Origin: Candidatus Pacearchaeota archaeon
GTDB lineage: Archaea; Nanobdellota; Nanobdellia; Pacearchaeales; GW2011-AR1
DNA: 12,070 nucleotides
Assembly: GCA_003554465.1 (NCBI GenBank)
Contig: PWGL01000108.1
Span: 1-12,070, forward strand
Direction: 5' to 3'
The notes under the pieces are model-generated. The model made no database searches, was not told the origin of the DNA, and was given only the letters and a program-made list of their open reading frames with translations. The stretch's first letter is position 1. Each line of letters starts with the position of its first letter. A program made the position numbers and the translations under genes. Shown here one piece after another: positions 1-6,799 of this stretch.

Positions 1-3000
1 ATTGGTATCATTTGAATGAAACTAGGAATGATTTAAATTCTAACTATGTTTTAGTAAATAATATAGATGAAAATACTGATGGTTATATTGAATTAGCAAG
101 TGATTCCACTGATAAATTCTATGAAGCAGGCAATGAAATCACTGCTGAAGATTTAGGTTCCTGGGATGTAGATAAAAAAGGAGAAACTTTTTATCTTAGA
201 TTTACTCCTTTAGGCAAGATAATAGATTCTAGCGCAGAAGTAGGAATAGTAGATGAAGAGAAAGGAATAATAGAATTGGAAGAAGAAGTAGTGGGGTATT
301 TTGAAGTTACTTATACTTCTTCGGAAGACCAATATAGAGGGTGGAACCCTATTGGAAGTCAGGATTCTCATTTTAAGGGGGTTTTGGATGGTAATGGCTA
401 TAATATTTCTGATTTATATGTAAATAGAGGGCAAGAGAATTATGGAGCGTTATTTGCATTTACGGGTGAAGATGCGAAAATTAGAAATATAGGCCTGATT
501 GATTTTGAATCTATAGGAGAAAATTATATAGGTGGGTTGGTAGCTGACAATTTTGGAGTTATAGAAAATTGTTTTTCAACCGGCTCTTCTTTCGGAAATA
601 CGAATACAGGGGGGTTAATAGCATATAGTTCAAGCTTAACAAAAGATTCATATTTCGAAGGAGAAGTTCGAGGAAATTTTAGGACGGGTGGTTTGATAGG
701 AAGGCAATCAAGAGGAGAAATAAGGAATTCATATTCAAAGGCAGATGTTGAGGGTAGAGGATATGTTGGAGGATTAGTAGGATATAGTGATAGCGATATA
801 GTTAATTCATATTCGGTAGGTAATGTTCAAGGGATTTCTGATTTAGGAGGCCTAGCAGGAAAATTTTATACAGGACATATTGAAAATTCATATTATAATT
901 TAGATGGGTCTTTATTGAATGGAGATAAAGTTATAACACATGGCGCTATTTATGGTGGTCATTTTGATGAATGGCTGGAGAACGATAAATCGTTAGATGC
1001 TAGCGATTATTTTGATGAGGAAAATGGATATTATTTATTGAGTGACTTTAATGATTTAAAAAAATTGTTAGTTTTTAGTCAGGACTCTTCCTTAAAATTC
1101 AGAATGAACGATGATATAGATTTAAGTGGCCATGAGAGCTTTTATATACCTATTATGGCTGGCGAATTTGATGGGGATGGGAATGAGATTTCTAATATAG
1201 ATGTATCTATTCTTTTTTCTGAGCCTATCGGTTTTTTTGGAAGACTATATGAGGGAGGAGTTTTGGAGAATTTAGGGGTTGTTGATTCTAGCTTGGAAGG
1301 AAATGATGATGTAGGAGGATTAGCAGGTATTAATGAAGGAAGAATCAAAAATTCTTATTTTTCGGGAGATGTCGAAGGGAGAAAGTATGTTGGAGGATTA
1401 ACCGGGATAAATGATGAGGTAGATGATGAAGGCCATATTTTGAATTCATATTCTTCTGGTGGTGTTGCTGGAGATGAGAATGTAGGAGGCCTAGCCGGTT
1501 CTAATTCTGAAGGAAGAATCAAAAATTCTTATTCTGTTTCAGAAGTATCGGGAGATTCAATAGGAGGATTAGTTGGTTTTGAGCATGGAGATACTGAAGT
1601 AGAAAGTTCATTTTGGGATAAAGAAGAGACAGGGGTAGAGGAGAGTAATGGTGGCATAGGGAAAACAACGGAAGAAATGAAAGATATAGAAACTTTTAAT
1701 GTTGCAGGATGGGATATAGCATTTAAAGGTCAAGAGCAGGACGAAACATGGTTTATTGATGATGGTAATGATTATCCAATGTTGAATTTAGAATATGAGG
1801 TAGATGAAGATGAGAATGGTGTAGACCCTGATGATGAAGATGAAGATGAGAATGGTGTAGACCCTGATGATGAAGATGAGAATGGTGTAGACTCTGATGA
1901 TGAAGATGAAGATGAGAATGGTGTAGACCCTGATGATGAAGATGAAGATGGGAATGGTGTAGACCCTGATGATGAAGATGAAGATGGGAATGGTGTAGAC
2001 CCTGATGATGAAGATGAAGAAGGTACAGGGGCAATAGTCTGGTTAGGTTTGATAATAGGTATGGGTGTAATTTTATTGATAGTAGTAATTTTGATTATTA
2101 TAATTTTGAAAAAGACAATTAATAAAGGTAGCGAAGATAATCTTCAACCGGGTTCTCGAGAGGAAGGAGAAATGCCAAATATGGTTTTTATTTTTATTTT
2201 TTTAGCAATATTTATTTTATTCTTTCTGTTTCTTTTTTATTTTTTTAACATTGGGGGAGTGATAGAGAGTACGAGTTTAAGTTCTATAGGTGGATCTGTT
2301 GTTTATGCCTCATCTGAATTGCCAAAACCTGAAAATTTGGCGAATAGGAATATAACTTATGATAGTTTTGAGGCTGTCTGGGATCCTGTTGAAAATGCAG
2401 CAGGATATTTTATTCAATTGTCAGAAACTTATAGTTTTGAGGAGGAAGACATAATAGCAGAATTACCTGAACCTGGAACATTTGACCAGGATTATTATAG
2501 TGACCGTTTAGGAGTTGTCGCTTATTCTAGTAGCGCGAGTCTAAAGCATGAACTTTCTGATGACTGGGATTCAGTAGAAGATACTATAAGAGGATTAAGT
2601 GCAGGAGGTCTGACTGCTAGCGGTCCTGGAATAGATTTAGCTAGAGAACATTTAGTAGATGAAAGTGATGAAGATAAGAGTCGTGTTATTCTTTTTATGT
2701 CTGATGGAAAAAGTAATCGAGGGAGGGATCCGGAATATGCTGCAAGAGATGCTTATGAAGATCACGGTATTGTTGTCCATTCAATAGGCCTTGGGAGTGG
2801 TGTTAGAGAATCGGAGATGTCAGGTGTTGCAGAAGAAGGTGGTGGGGTATATGTCCATGCAGAAACTAATGACGATTTACAGCCACTTTATGAGGAAATG
2901 TTATATGTATCTTTAGATCGTATGAATGAAACAGCCACATTTGATAATTTAACGTATAAAGAAGATTATTATTGGAGAATAAGGGGTTTAGGGGAAGAAG

Positions 3001-4589
3001 ATTCAGCAAATAGCGTTCTTATGGAAAATTCGGAGGCCGGAACTTTAGATGATGAGGAAGATGAAGAGGTAGGGGTTGATATAATGTTTGCTCATGATAT
3101 AAGTGGTAGTATGAGGATAGGCCCCTTAGATGCTTTAAAAGAATCATCTTATGATTTCATAGAAACCTTATCTGGTTATACTCCTCCGGAAATGGAAGAT
3201 TCAGAATGGGCTTATCATAATGTTACAATAATGCCTCAACTAGATGCTCCGGAGAATCTATCTATAGACGGAGATGAAATAACTATTTCAAGCTTTGAGG
3301 CTGCTTGGGATGAAGGTGATGATAGGACTGAAGAATATGAAATAGAAGTAGCCTCAGATTCTAATTTTAATAATGTATTGGGTGGTGCTAGTGAGGATGG
3401 AATAAGTGGAACATCTCATGAAGTTAGTCCTTTAGCTTCTGACTCTCAATATTATTGGAGAGTTCGAGGTAAAAGCCCTGGAGATTATAATCCTTCTGAA
3501 TGGGTAGAATATGAGACATTGGTGAATACAAAAGAAGGATTGAAAACTGCCCATTGGGAAGATATGGATGGAGATGTTATAAGTGAAGCTCATTTGAATG
3601 ATACTGTTAAACTAGTTGCGAGTGGTGAAGGGTTTGAGGGTTATGAAGTCGAATTCACAGTTATTAAAGAAGGCTTTTTATGGTTTGATTCTGAGGTTGC
3701 CCAAATTTCAACTGAAGCCTTTACTACATGGAAGGCAAATAAGTCAGGAACTTATACTTTCGAAGCTATTCGTTCTGACTCTCCTGGTGGGGATGAGATA
3801 GTTTCTGGAGAATTGGAAGTTTCGGATACAGTAAATAATGAGGAGCCTTCAGTAGAAATAGTTTATCCTGGGGATAACGATATGTTTTTGAATGGAACTG
3901 AAATAGAATTTAAGGCCAATTTCAGAGATAAAGATGATGATTTAAGAGCAGAATGGGACTTTGGAGACGGCGAATCAATTACTGAGGAACATTGTTCAAG
4001 TACCGGTAATTGTAATGTTAGCAATACTTTTAATTCTCCGGGATCTTATAATGTAGAGGTTATGGTTGAAGAGATGGATAGAAAAAATCCTAATAGAGCT
4101 TCAGATTCCGTAATTATCTTAGTTTTTAGCGAGGGTCTAAATCCTTCCCCTATTATTACAAAGCCAGAAGATGAAGGATTTATTGGGAAAGAGATAGAGT
4201 TTTCTGCTGAAGATAGTTATACTGCAAATTGTACTGGTGGTGCAACTGGAGAATGTATTTTTCCGGATGCTCCCGCCGGAGCCGATGAGTTGGGAGAAGG
4301 TGATTGTTATTTAGTATGTAGTGAGGAATATGATGATTGTGAAGATGCTCCTGTCAACCAAAAATTGTATTGCTTTAATTATCCTACTGATGATGATTGG
4401 ATAGGTGAGAAATATGATTTATTATTTAATTGGGAGTTTTTTAAAGATGAAGAGAAGATGGAAGGGCATGATAGAGAAGGCAGATGGAGCGAAGATTATG
4501 AATATGTGGTAGAATTTGATAAAACTTTTCCTTATTCTAATGTTTACTATTCAACAGAATTAAAAATGGGCTTTGAGTTTATAGATTAA
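1..4589 (+). CDS. Giant surface protein: GLUG, acidic repeats, two TM, FN3, vWA, PKD (5' partial)
   Basis: No function is assigned; the architecture suggests a cell-surface adhesin or scaffold. The frame (codons from base 3) has no upstream stop, and the residues before the TTG at 12 (WYH) extend the usual opening of a GLUG protein, so the real start is outside the window. 1528 codons are visible. Order by residue: GLUG block 177-300; a second W/L..Y.L.N.ID-like lead-in and GLUG block 438-539; acidic 12-residue repeats 604-673; TM1 677-704 ending in KK; short polar loop; TM2 727-750; first half of FN3 775-825; vWA C-terminal part 826-975; second half of FN3 979-1015; vWA DISGS motif 1032-1036; complete FN3 1082-1165; Ig-like region; PKD 1283-1360 with WDFGDG at 1318-1323; PKD-like C-terminus with a cysteine cluster. 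The topology puts both large halves outside the cell. The permuted vWA is odd. The next gene starts 2 nt downstream. Confidence 0.9.
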   Translation, partial: WYHLNETRNDLNSNYVLVNNIDENTDGYIELASDSTDKFYEAGNEITAEDLGSWDVDKKGETFYLRFTPLGKIIDSSAEVGIVDEEKGIIELEEEVVGYFEVTYTSSEDQYRGWNPIGSQDSHFKGVLDGNGYNISDLYVNRGQENYGALFAFTGEDAKIRNIGLIDFESIGENYIGGLVADNFGVIENCFSTGSSFGNTNTGGLIAYSSSLTKDSYFEGEVRGNFRTGGLIGRQSRGEIRNSYSKADVEGRGYVGGLVGYSDSDIVNSYSVGNVQGISDLGGLAGKFYTGHIENSYYNLDGSLLNGDKVITHGAIYGGHFDEWLENDKSLDASDYFDEENGYYLLSDFNDLKKLLVFSQDSSLKFRMNDDIDLSGHESFYIPIMAGEFDGDGNEISNIDVSILFSEPIGFFGRLYEGGVLENLGVVDSSLEGNDDVGGLAGINEGRIKNSYFSGDVEGRKYVGGLTGINDEVDDEGHILNSYSSGGVAGDENVGGLAGSNSEGRIKNSYSVSEVSGDSIGGLVGFEHGDTEVESSFWDKEETGVEESNGGIGKTTEEMKDIETFNVAGWDIAFKGQEQDETWFIDDGNDYPMLNLEYEVDEDENGVDPDDEDEDENGVDPDDEDENGVDSDDEDEDENGVDPDDEDEDGNGVDPDDEDEDGNGVDPDDEDEEGTGAIVWLGLIIGMGVILLIVVILIIIILKKTINKGSEDNLQPGSREEGEMPNMVFIFIFLAIFILFFLFLFYFFNIGGVIESTSLSSIGGSVVYASSELPKPENLANRNITYDSFEAVWDPVENAAGYFIQLSETYSFEEEDIIAELPEPGTFDQDYYSDRLGVVAYSSSASLKHELSDDWDSVEDTIRGLSAGGLTASGPGIDLAREHLVDESDEDKSRVILFMSDGKSNRGRDPEYAARDAYEDHGIVVHSIGLGSGVRESEMSGVAEEGGGVYVHAETNDDLQPLYEEMLYVSLDRMNETATFDNLTYKEDYYWRIRGLGEEDSANSVLMENSEAGTLDDEEDEEVGVDIMFAHDISGSMRIGPLDALKESSYDFIETLSGYTPPEMEDSEWAYHNVTIMPQLDAPENLSIDGDEITISSFEAAWDEGDDRTEEYEIEVASDSNFNNVLGGASEDGISGTSHEVSPLASDSQYYWRVRGKSPGDYNPSEWVEYETLVNTKEGLKTAHWEDMDGDVISEAHLNDTVKLVASGEGFEGYEVEFTVIKEGFLWFDSEVAQISTEAFTTWKANKSGTYTFEAIRSDSPGGDEIVSGELEVSDTVNNEEPSVEIVYPGDNDMFLNGTEIEFKANFRDKDDDLRAEWDFGDGESITEEHCSSTGNCNVSNTFNSPGSYNVEVMVEEMDRKNPNRASDSVIILVFSEGLNPSPIITKPEDEGFIGKEIEFSAEDSYTANCTGGATGECIFPDAPAGADELGEGDCYLVCSEEYDDCEDAPVNQKLYCFNYPTDDDWIGEKYDLLFNWEFFKDEEKMEGHDREGRWSEDYEYVVEFDKTFPYSNVYYSTELKMGFEFID
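531..902 (+). repeat. GLUG repeat block 1 (five copies, protein level)
   Basis: Five degenerate GLUG motifs follow the pattern GGL(V/I/A)-x(n)-(I)-x-NSY. Examples are GGLVADNFGVIENC, GGLIGRQSRGEIRNSY and GGLVGYSDSDIVNSY. GLUG repeats form beta-solenoid-like rods in bacterial and archaeal surface proteins. The DNA copies are diverged, so this is an old protein repeat rather than a recent tandem duplication. Confidence 0.85.
1314..1617 (+). repeat. GLUG repeat block 2 (four copies, protein level)
   Basis: Four more GLUG motifs: GGLAGINEGRIKNSY, GGLTGIN...GHILNSY, GGLAGSNSEGRIKNSY and GGLVGFEHGDTEVESSF. A second copy of the lead-in (residues around FRMNDDIDLSG, then FDGDGNEISNI) precedes it and matches the lead-in of block 1, so the whole solenoid module seems to have been duplicated. 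The closing segment (GGIGKTTEEMKD...W) is the usual end of GLUG modules. Confidence 0.85.
1812..2021 (+). repeat. Acidic 36-bp tandem repeat (6 units)
   Basis: Six in-frame units start at 1812, 1848, 1878, 1914, 1950 and 1986. Each encodes (E/G)NGVDPDDEDED. Five units are 36 bp and the second is 30 bp, having lost one Glu-Asp pair. The units are nearly identical in DNA, so the array is recent and may vary in copy number. It forms a strongly negative stalk directly before the first membrane segment. Dense Asp/Glu suggests calcium binding or a salt-adapted spacer; that is inference. Confidence 0.95.
2164..2183 (+). promoter_or_regulatory. Possible internal Shine-Dalgarno and start codons inside the giant gene
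   Basis: AAGGAG at 2164-2169 lies just before two in-frame ATGs, at 2172 (spacing 2) and 2181 (spacing 11). An ATG at 2181 would give a protein beginning MVFIFIFLAIF, which looks like a native N-terminal signal anchor. The site could be a relic of a former gene start before fusion, or it may allow internal initiation. A Glu/Gly-rich reading can also create AAGGAG by chance. Confidence 0.3.
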
Positions 4590-4591
4590 AA

Positions 4592-5533
4592 ATGATTAAG
4601 AATAAATTTATTTTGTTTTTGAACTTAGTAATAGTGTTTACTATAGTTTTGTCAGCTCCTTCTGTCTATATGCAGGAGTGGGGTGGTCCAGTACACACTG
4701 ATTTTTATATTGCTTCTAATGATCCTATGTGTGTTGATGGCGATACCTGGAAAGAGCGTGACGGGGATTATGGGGTTATGGAAAGTAATAGTCTAGATGA
4801 TTGTTATAAGGAAGATGGGAAGAATTGGAATAATCCTCATGAAGATATGGAGAAATGCTGTCCTTCTGGAATGATGTGTGATGAAGATGAAGGTTGGGAG
4901 TGTGTAGACCCTACTGTACAAAATGGAAATGATAACGGTAATGGTCAAAATTTTAGATGTAGTGATTATAACCAAAGTCAATGTGGAGATGATCCATGGA
5001 ATGTTGCTTATCTTACTTCAAACGAAGCGTTGGAAGATACTGATTTGGGATGTGGACAGAGTGGAGATTATGGTGAAGACTGCCAGGAATATATGAATTG
5101 TTCATGTGTATGGGATAATGATGAAGATGAGTGTATAGGGTCTGCAGAAAATTTTATTTATCATAATGCTGACGATGGTTTAAGTTGGAGTTTTGACGTT
5201 TTACTTGATGATGATGATACTTCTAGTGAAGCTCAGGACGAATGTAATGCTGGAGAAGGTCCCGATGTAACTAAGTGTACAGATATGGAATACGAGATAA
5301 TTGATACCTGCGATGAGCCTGATGGCCATATAGAATCTGTTATGGAGCCTACATGGGAAGGTACAGGAGGTGCTCCTGATTGGTGTAAAAATGATGTAAG
5401 GAGAATGCCATGCCTTAGTAGATCTTTGTTAAGATTTATTGGTTTCACTAGTTTAGTATTTGCTTTACTTCTAGTAGCTCTTTTCTATATATGGGTCAAT
5501 AAGAAGAAAAAGAGAAAAATTAAGAAGGAATAA
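4592..5533 (+). CDS. Cysteine-rich exported protein with C-terminal membrane anchor
   Basis: The gene is not recognised as a named family. It has 313 residues. Residues 1-22 form a signal peptide (basic MIKNK, hydrophobic core, LSA). The ectodomain is rich in Asp, Glu, Gly and Trp and carries 18 cysteines, an even number that could form nine disulfides; one stretch reads CCPSGMMC followed by EGWEC. A hydrophobic segment at about 280-303 is followed by a Lys/Arg-rich tail, a standard C-terminal anchor with the ectodomain outside. The ATG is 2 nt after the stop of the giant surface gene and has no clear Shine-Dalgarno, so translation is probably coupled and the two products probably act together at the surface. 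The C-terminus of the upstream protein also has a cysteine-rich patch. The function is unknown; an adhesion or binding role is inference. Confidence 0.9.
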   Translation: MIKNKFILFLNLVIVFTIVLSAPSVYMQEWGGPVHTDFYIASNDPMCVDGDTWKERDGDYGVMESNSLDDCYKEDGKNWNNPHEDMEKCCPSGMMCDEDEGWECVDPTVQNGNDNGNGQNFRCSDYNQSQCGDDPWNVAYLTSNEALEDTDLGCGQSGDYGEDCQEYMNCSCVWDNDEDECIGSAENFIYHNADDGLSWSFDVLLDDDDTSSEAQDECNAGEGPDVTKCTDMEYEIIDTCDEPDGHIESVMEPTWEGTGGAPDWCKNDVRRMPCLSRSLLRFIGFTSLVFALLLVALFYIWVNKKKKRKIKKE

Positions 5534-5631
5534 TAAAAAAAATCTTATAGCATCTCTCCCAATTAAAATTTATTTCAATTTATTTCTATTTTATTTAAAT
5601 TGATAATTAATTTATTTCAAAATTGTCTTTT
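5534..5631. other. AT-rich convergent intergenic spacer with probable T-rich terminators
   Basis: This 98-bp spacer lies between two convergent genes. On the plus strand it is rich in T tracts, such as those at 5569-5600 and 5626-5634, the form of archaeal termination signals. A 12-bp direct repeat AATTTATTTCAA occurs at 5567-5578 and 5609-5620. No gene or clear hairpin was found. Confidence 0.5.
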
Positions 5632-5883
5632 TTATTTGTAAATTATTGTTTGGATAAATAATAATAGCCATAAGGTTCCTGTTATGAATGTTACTATTGA
5701 GGAAAAGATGAGGTCTAGTGTCAAGTAAGTTATTGCTAAGGTATACATCCCTATTGTAGTGATGGTTGTTGTTTGAATATGCATCATTTTTCTTTTATCT
5801 TTAAAACCCTTGTAAACTTGAGGTACCAGTGCATATCCCAGTGCTACTATTGCAAATCCTATTATTATATCTTGCCATGCCAT
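5632..5883 (-). CDS. PQ-loop / SemiSWEET-like three-helix membrane protein
   Basis: This 83-residue protein is almost entirely three membrane helices, at about residues 5-24, 37-58 and 61-81. Pro-Gln at 21-22, followed by VYKGFKDKR, matches the PQ-loop motif at the end of helix 1. SemiSWEETs have this length and layout and dimerise to transport sugars; archaeal relatives are mostly uncharacterised, so the substrate is unknown. The loop after helix 1 is basic (KGFKDKRK), which would place it in the cytoplasm. The ATG at 5883 follows an AAAGAG stretch and is the only start giving a full first helix. It is transcribed divergently from the CYTH gene and convergently with the surface-protein operon, so it is a single-gene unit. 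Confidence 0.8.
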   Translation of the reverse strand: MAWQDIIIGFAIVALGYALVPQVYKGFKDKRKMMHIQTTTITTIGMYTLAITYLTLDLIFSSIVTFITGTLWLLLFIQTIIYK

Positions 5884-5998
5884 CTCTTTATTAGATAATT
5901 GGTTGTTTATAATTGTTACCTTCTTTTATAATATAAAATATAAAATTTTAATAATGTTTATAAATATGTGATGGTTAAGTTAGAATAATTATTTTAAC
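5884..5998. promoter_or_regulatory. Divergent promoter region
   Basis: This AT-rich region lies between the divergent PQ-loop and CYTH genes. For the plus strand, TTTATAAAT at 5957-5965 is about 38 nt from the CYTH ATG, implying a 5' leader of roughly 10 nt. For the minus strand, TTATAAAC (5905-5912) would give a leaderless message and TATTATAAAAG (5923-5933) a leader of about 18 nt. I cannot choose between these two from sequence alone. Confidence 0.5.
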
Positions 5999-6565
5999 AT
6001 GGGACATATAAATGTAGAGATTAAGGCTAAGTTAAACAATCCAAATAAGATTAGAGATATTTTAAAATCTAGAAATGCCGATTTCAAAGGTATTGACCAT
6101 CAGGTTGATACTTATTTCAATACTAAGAAAGGGAGATTAAAATTGAGAGAGGGAAATATAGAGAATTATTTAATCCATTATAATAGAGAAGATAAAAGTG
6201 GTCCAAAAGAGTCAGAGGTTACATTGTTTAGAAATGATTATGGTAAAAATAATAATAAAAATAGAAAAAATGATGATATTGGCAACAATATAGATTCTTC
6301 ATTAAAAAAAGTTCTAACTAAGGCATTAGGTATTTTGGTTGTTGTAGATAAGAAAAGAGAAATATTTTTTATTGACAATGTTAAATTCCATATAGATATT
6401 GTGAAAGGTTTGGGAAGTTTTGTGGAGATTGAGGTTATAGATAAAGAAAATAATATGGGTAGAGAGAATTTACTTGAGCAGTGTCATTTCTATCTCAATT
6501 TATTCAAAATTCAAAAGGGTGATTTAGTTTCAGTTTCTTATTCTGATTTATTATTGCAAAAATAA
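5999..6565 (+). CDS. CYTH-domain protein (class IV adenylate cyclase / thiamine-triphosphatase superfamily)
   Basis: The 188-residue protein fits a single CYTH domain, a tunnel fold that binds triphosphates with divalent metals. Visible family signatures are VEIKAK near the N-terminus (6-11), QVDTYF (35-40), GRLKLRE (45-51), a LIHYNRED strand (58-65), VVDKKREIFFIDN (115-127) and HIDIVKGLGSFVEIE (131-145). The metal and triphosphate ligands Lys9, Lys48, Arg50, Arg120 and Glu143/145 appear present. The usual ExExK reads N5-V-E7-I-K9, so the first Glu is Asn. Residues 79-101 are an unusual Asn/Lys-rich, probably disordered linker. Archaeal members are often annotated CyaB, but cyclase activity cannot be assumed; a phosphatase for thiamine triphosphate or inorganic triphosphate is equally possible. 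It appears to be a single-gene unit facing the tRNA-Thr gene. Confidence 0.88.
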   Translation: MGHINVEIKAKLNNPNKIRDILKSRNADFKGIDHQVDTYFNTKKGRLKLREGNIENYLIHYNREDKSGPKESEVTLFRNDYGKNNNKNRKNDDIGNNIDSSLKKVLTKALGILVVVDKKREIFFIDNVKFHIDIVKGLGSFVEIEVIDKENNMGRENLLEQCHFYLNLFKIQKGDLVSVSYSDLLLQK

Positions 6566-6606
6566 TATTTAATTTTCAAAAAATCTCTTGAGCAAGGCTA
6601 ATAAAA

Positions 6607-6693
6607 AGCCTCAGGAGGGATTTGAACCCCCGACCTCCTGCTTTCTTTGCTAGATACAAGGCAAGCGCTCTAAGCCAACTGAGCTACTGAGGC
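6607..6693 (-). tRNA. tRNA-Thr(UGU) with a 12-nt intron
   Basis: The cloverleaf folds fully on the minus strand. The acceptor GCCTCAG/CTGAGGC is perfect. The D arm is GCTC/GAGC with loop AGTTGGCTTA. The anticodon stem is CTTGC/GCAGG with one G-U. The variable region is AGGTC, and the T arm GGGGG/CCCTC has loop TTCAAAT. The anticodon loop is 19 nt instead of 7; removing 12 nt after A37 leaves CTTGTAA with anticodon TGT (6656-6658). The discriminator is U73 (6607), the usual base for archaeal tRNA-Thr. CCA is not encoded. The mature length is 75 nt. A TTTTT run begins at the 3' end and may terminate transcription. It lies 106 bp downstream of rps3ae on the same strand and could be co-transcribed; a separate promoter is not clear. 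Confidence 0.93.
6643..6654 (-). other. 12-nt tRNA-Thr intron at canonical position 37/38
   Basis: The intron reads TCTAGCAAAGAA between A37 and A38. The 3' site lies in an AAA bulge next to the anticodon stem. The preceding AAAG can pair with CTTG of the anticodon loop (three Watson-Crick pairs plus G-A), and the 5' site falls in a TAT bulge. Only CTAGC remains for an inner helix, so this is a bulge-helix-loop, a relaxed substrate for the splicing endonuclease. Confidence 0.8.
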
Positions 6694-6799
6694 AATAAGT
6701 TTACTTTATTTTTATAATGTAGAATTATTCATGTATTGCTATTTAAAAAATTATCTTTTTTATCATTATTTTTGTTTCTGTTATTTCTTCACTTTGTTC
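6694..6799. other. Spacer between tRNA-Thr and rps3ae
   Basis: This AT-rich 106-bp spacer holds ATTATAAAAATA on the minus strand (around 6708-6719), which is closer to the tRNA than a usual TATA box. The minus strand just after the rps3ae stop is A-rich rather than T-rich, so no terminator is evident and read-through into the tRNA is possible. Confidence 0.3.

Noticed and set aside
12..14. TTG as the start of the giant surface gene
   Set aside because: The frame is open to the window edge and the upstream codons (WYH) continue the conserved lead-in of GLUG proteins, so the gene begins outside the window.
1812..2021. CRISPR-like array, because units are 36 bp
   Set aside because: Units are contiguous with no spacers, lie in frame inside a gene, and encode an acidic protein repeat.
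1753..2034. Minus-strand reading frame rich in His and Leu
   Set aside because: It is the complement of the acidic repeat and has no promoter or family features.
2478..2944. Insertion sequence or mobile element flanked by an 8-bp duplication
   Set aside because: There is no transposase and no terminal inverted repeat, and the segment encodes the missing part of the neighbouring vWA domain.
4793..5448. Short minus-strand frames opposite the cysteine-rich gene
   Set aside because: They are complements of a gene with a clear signal peptide, regular cysteines and a membrane anchor.
6595..6611. Hairpin AGGCT-7 nt-AGCCT as an intrinsic terminator after tRNA-Thr
   Set aside because: The stem is only 5 bp and uses the tRNA 3' end itself; the T-run alone is the more likely signal.
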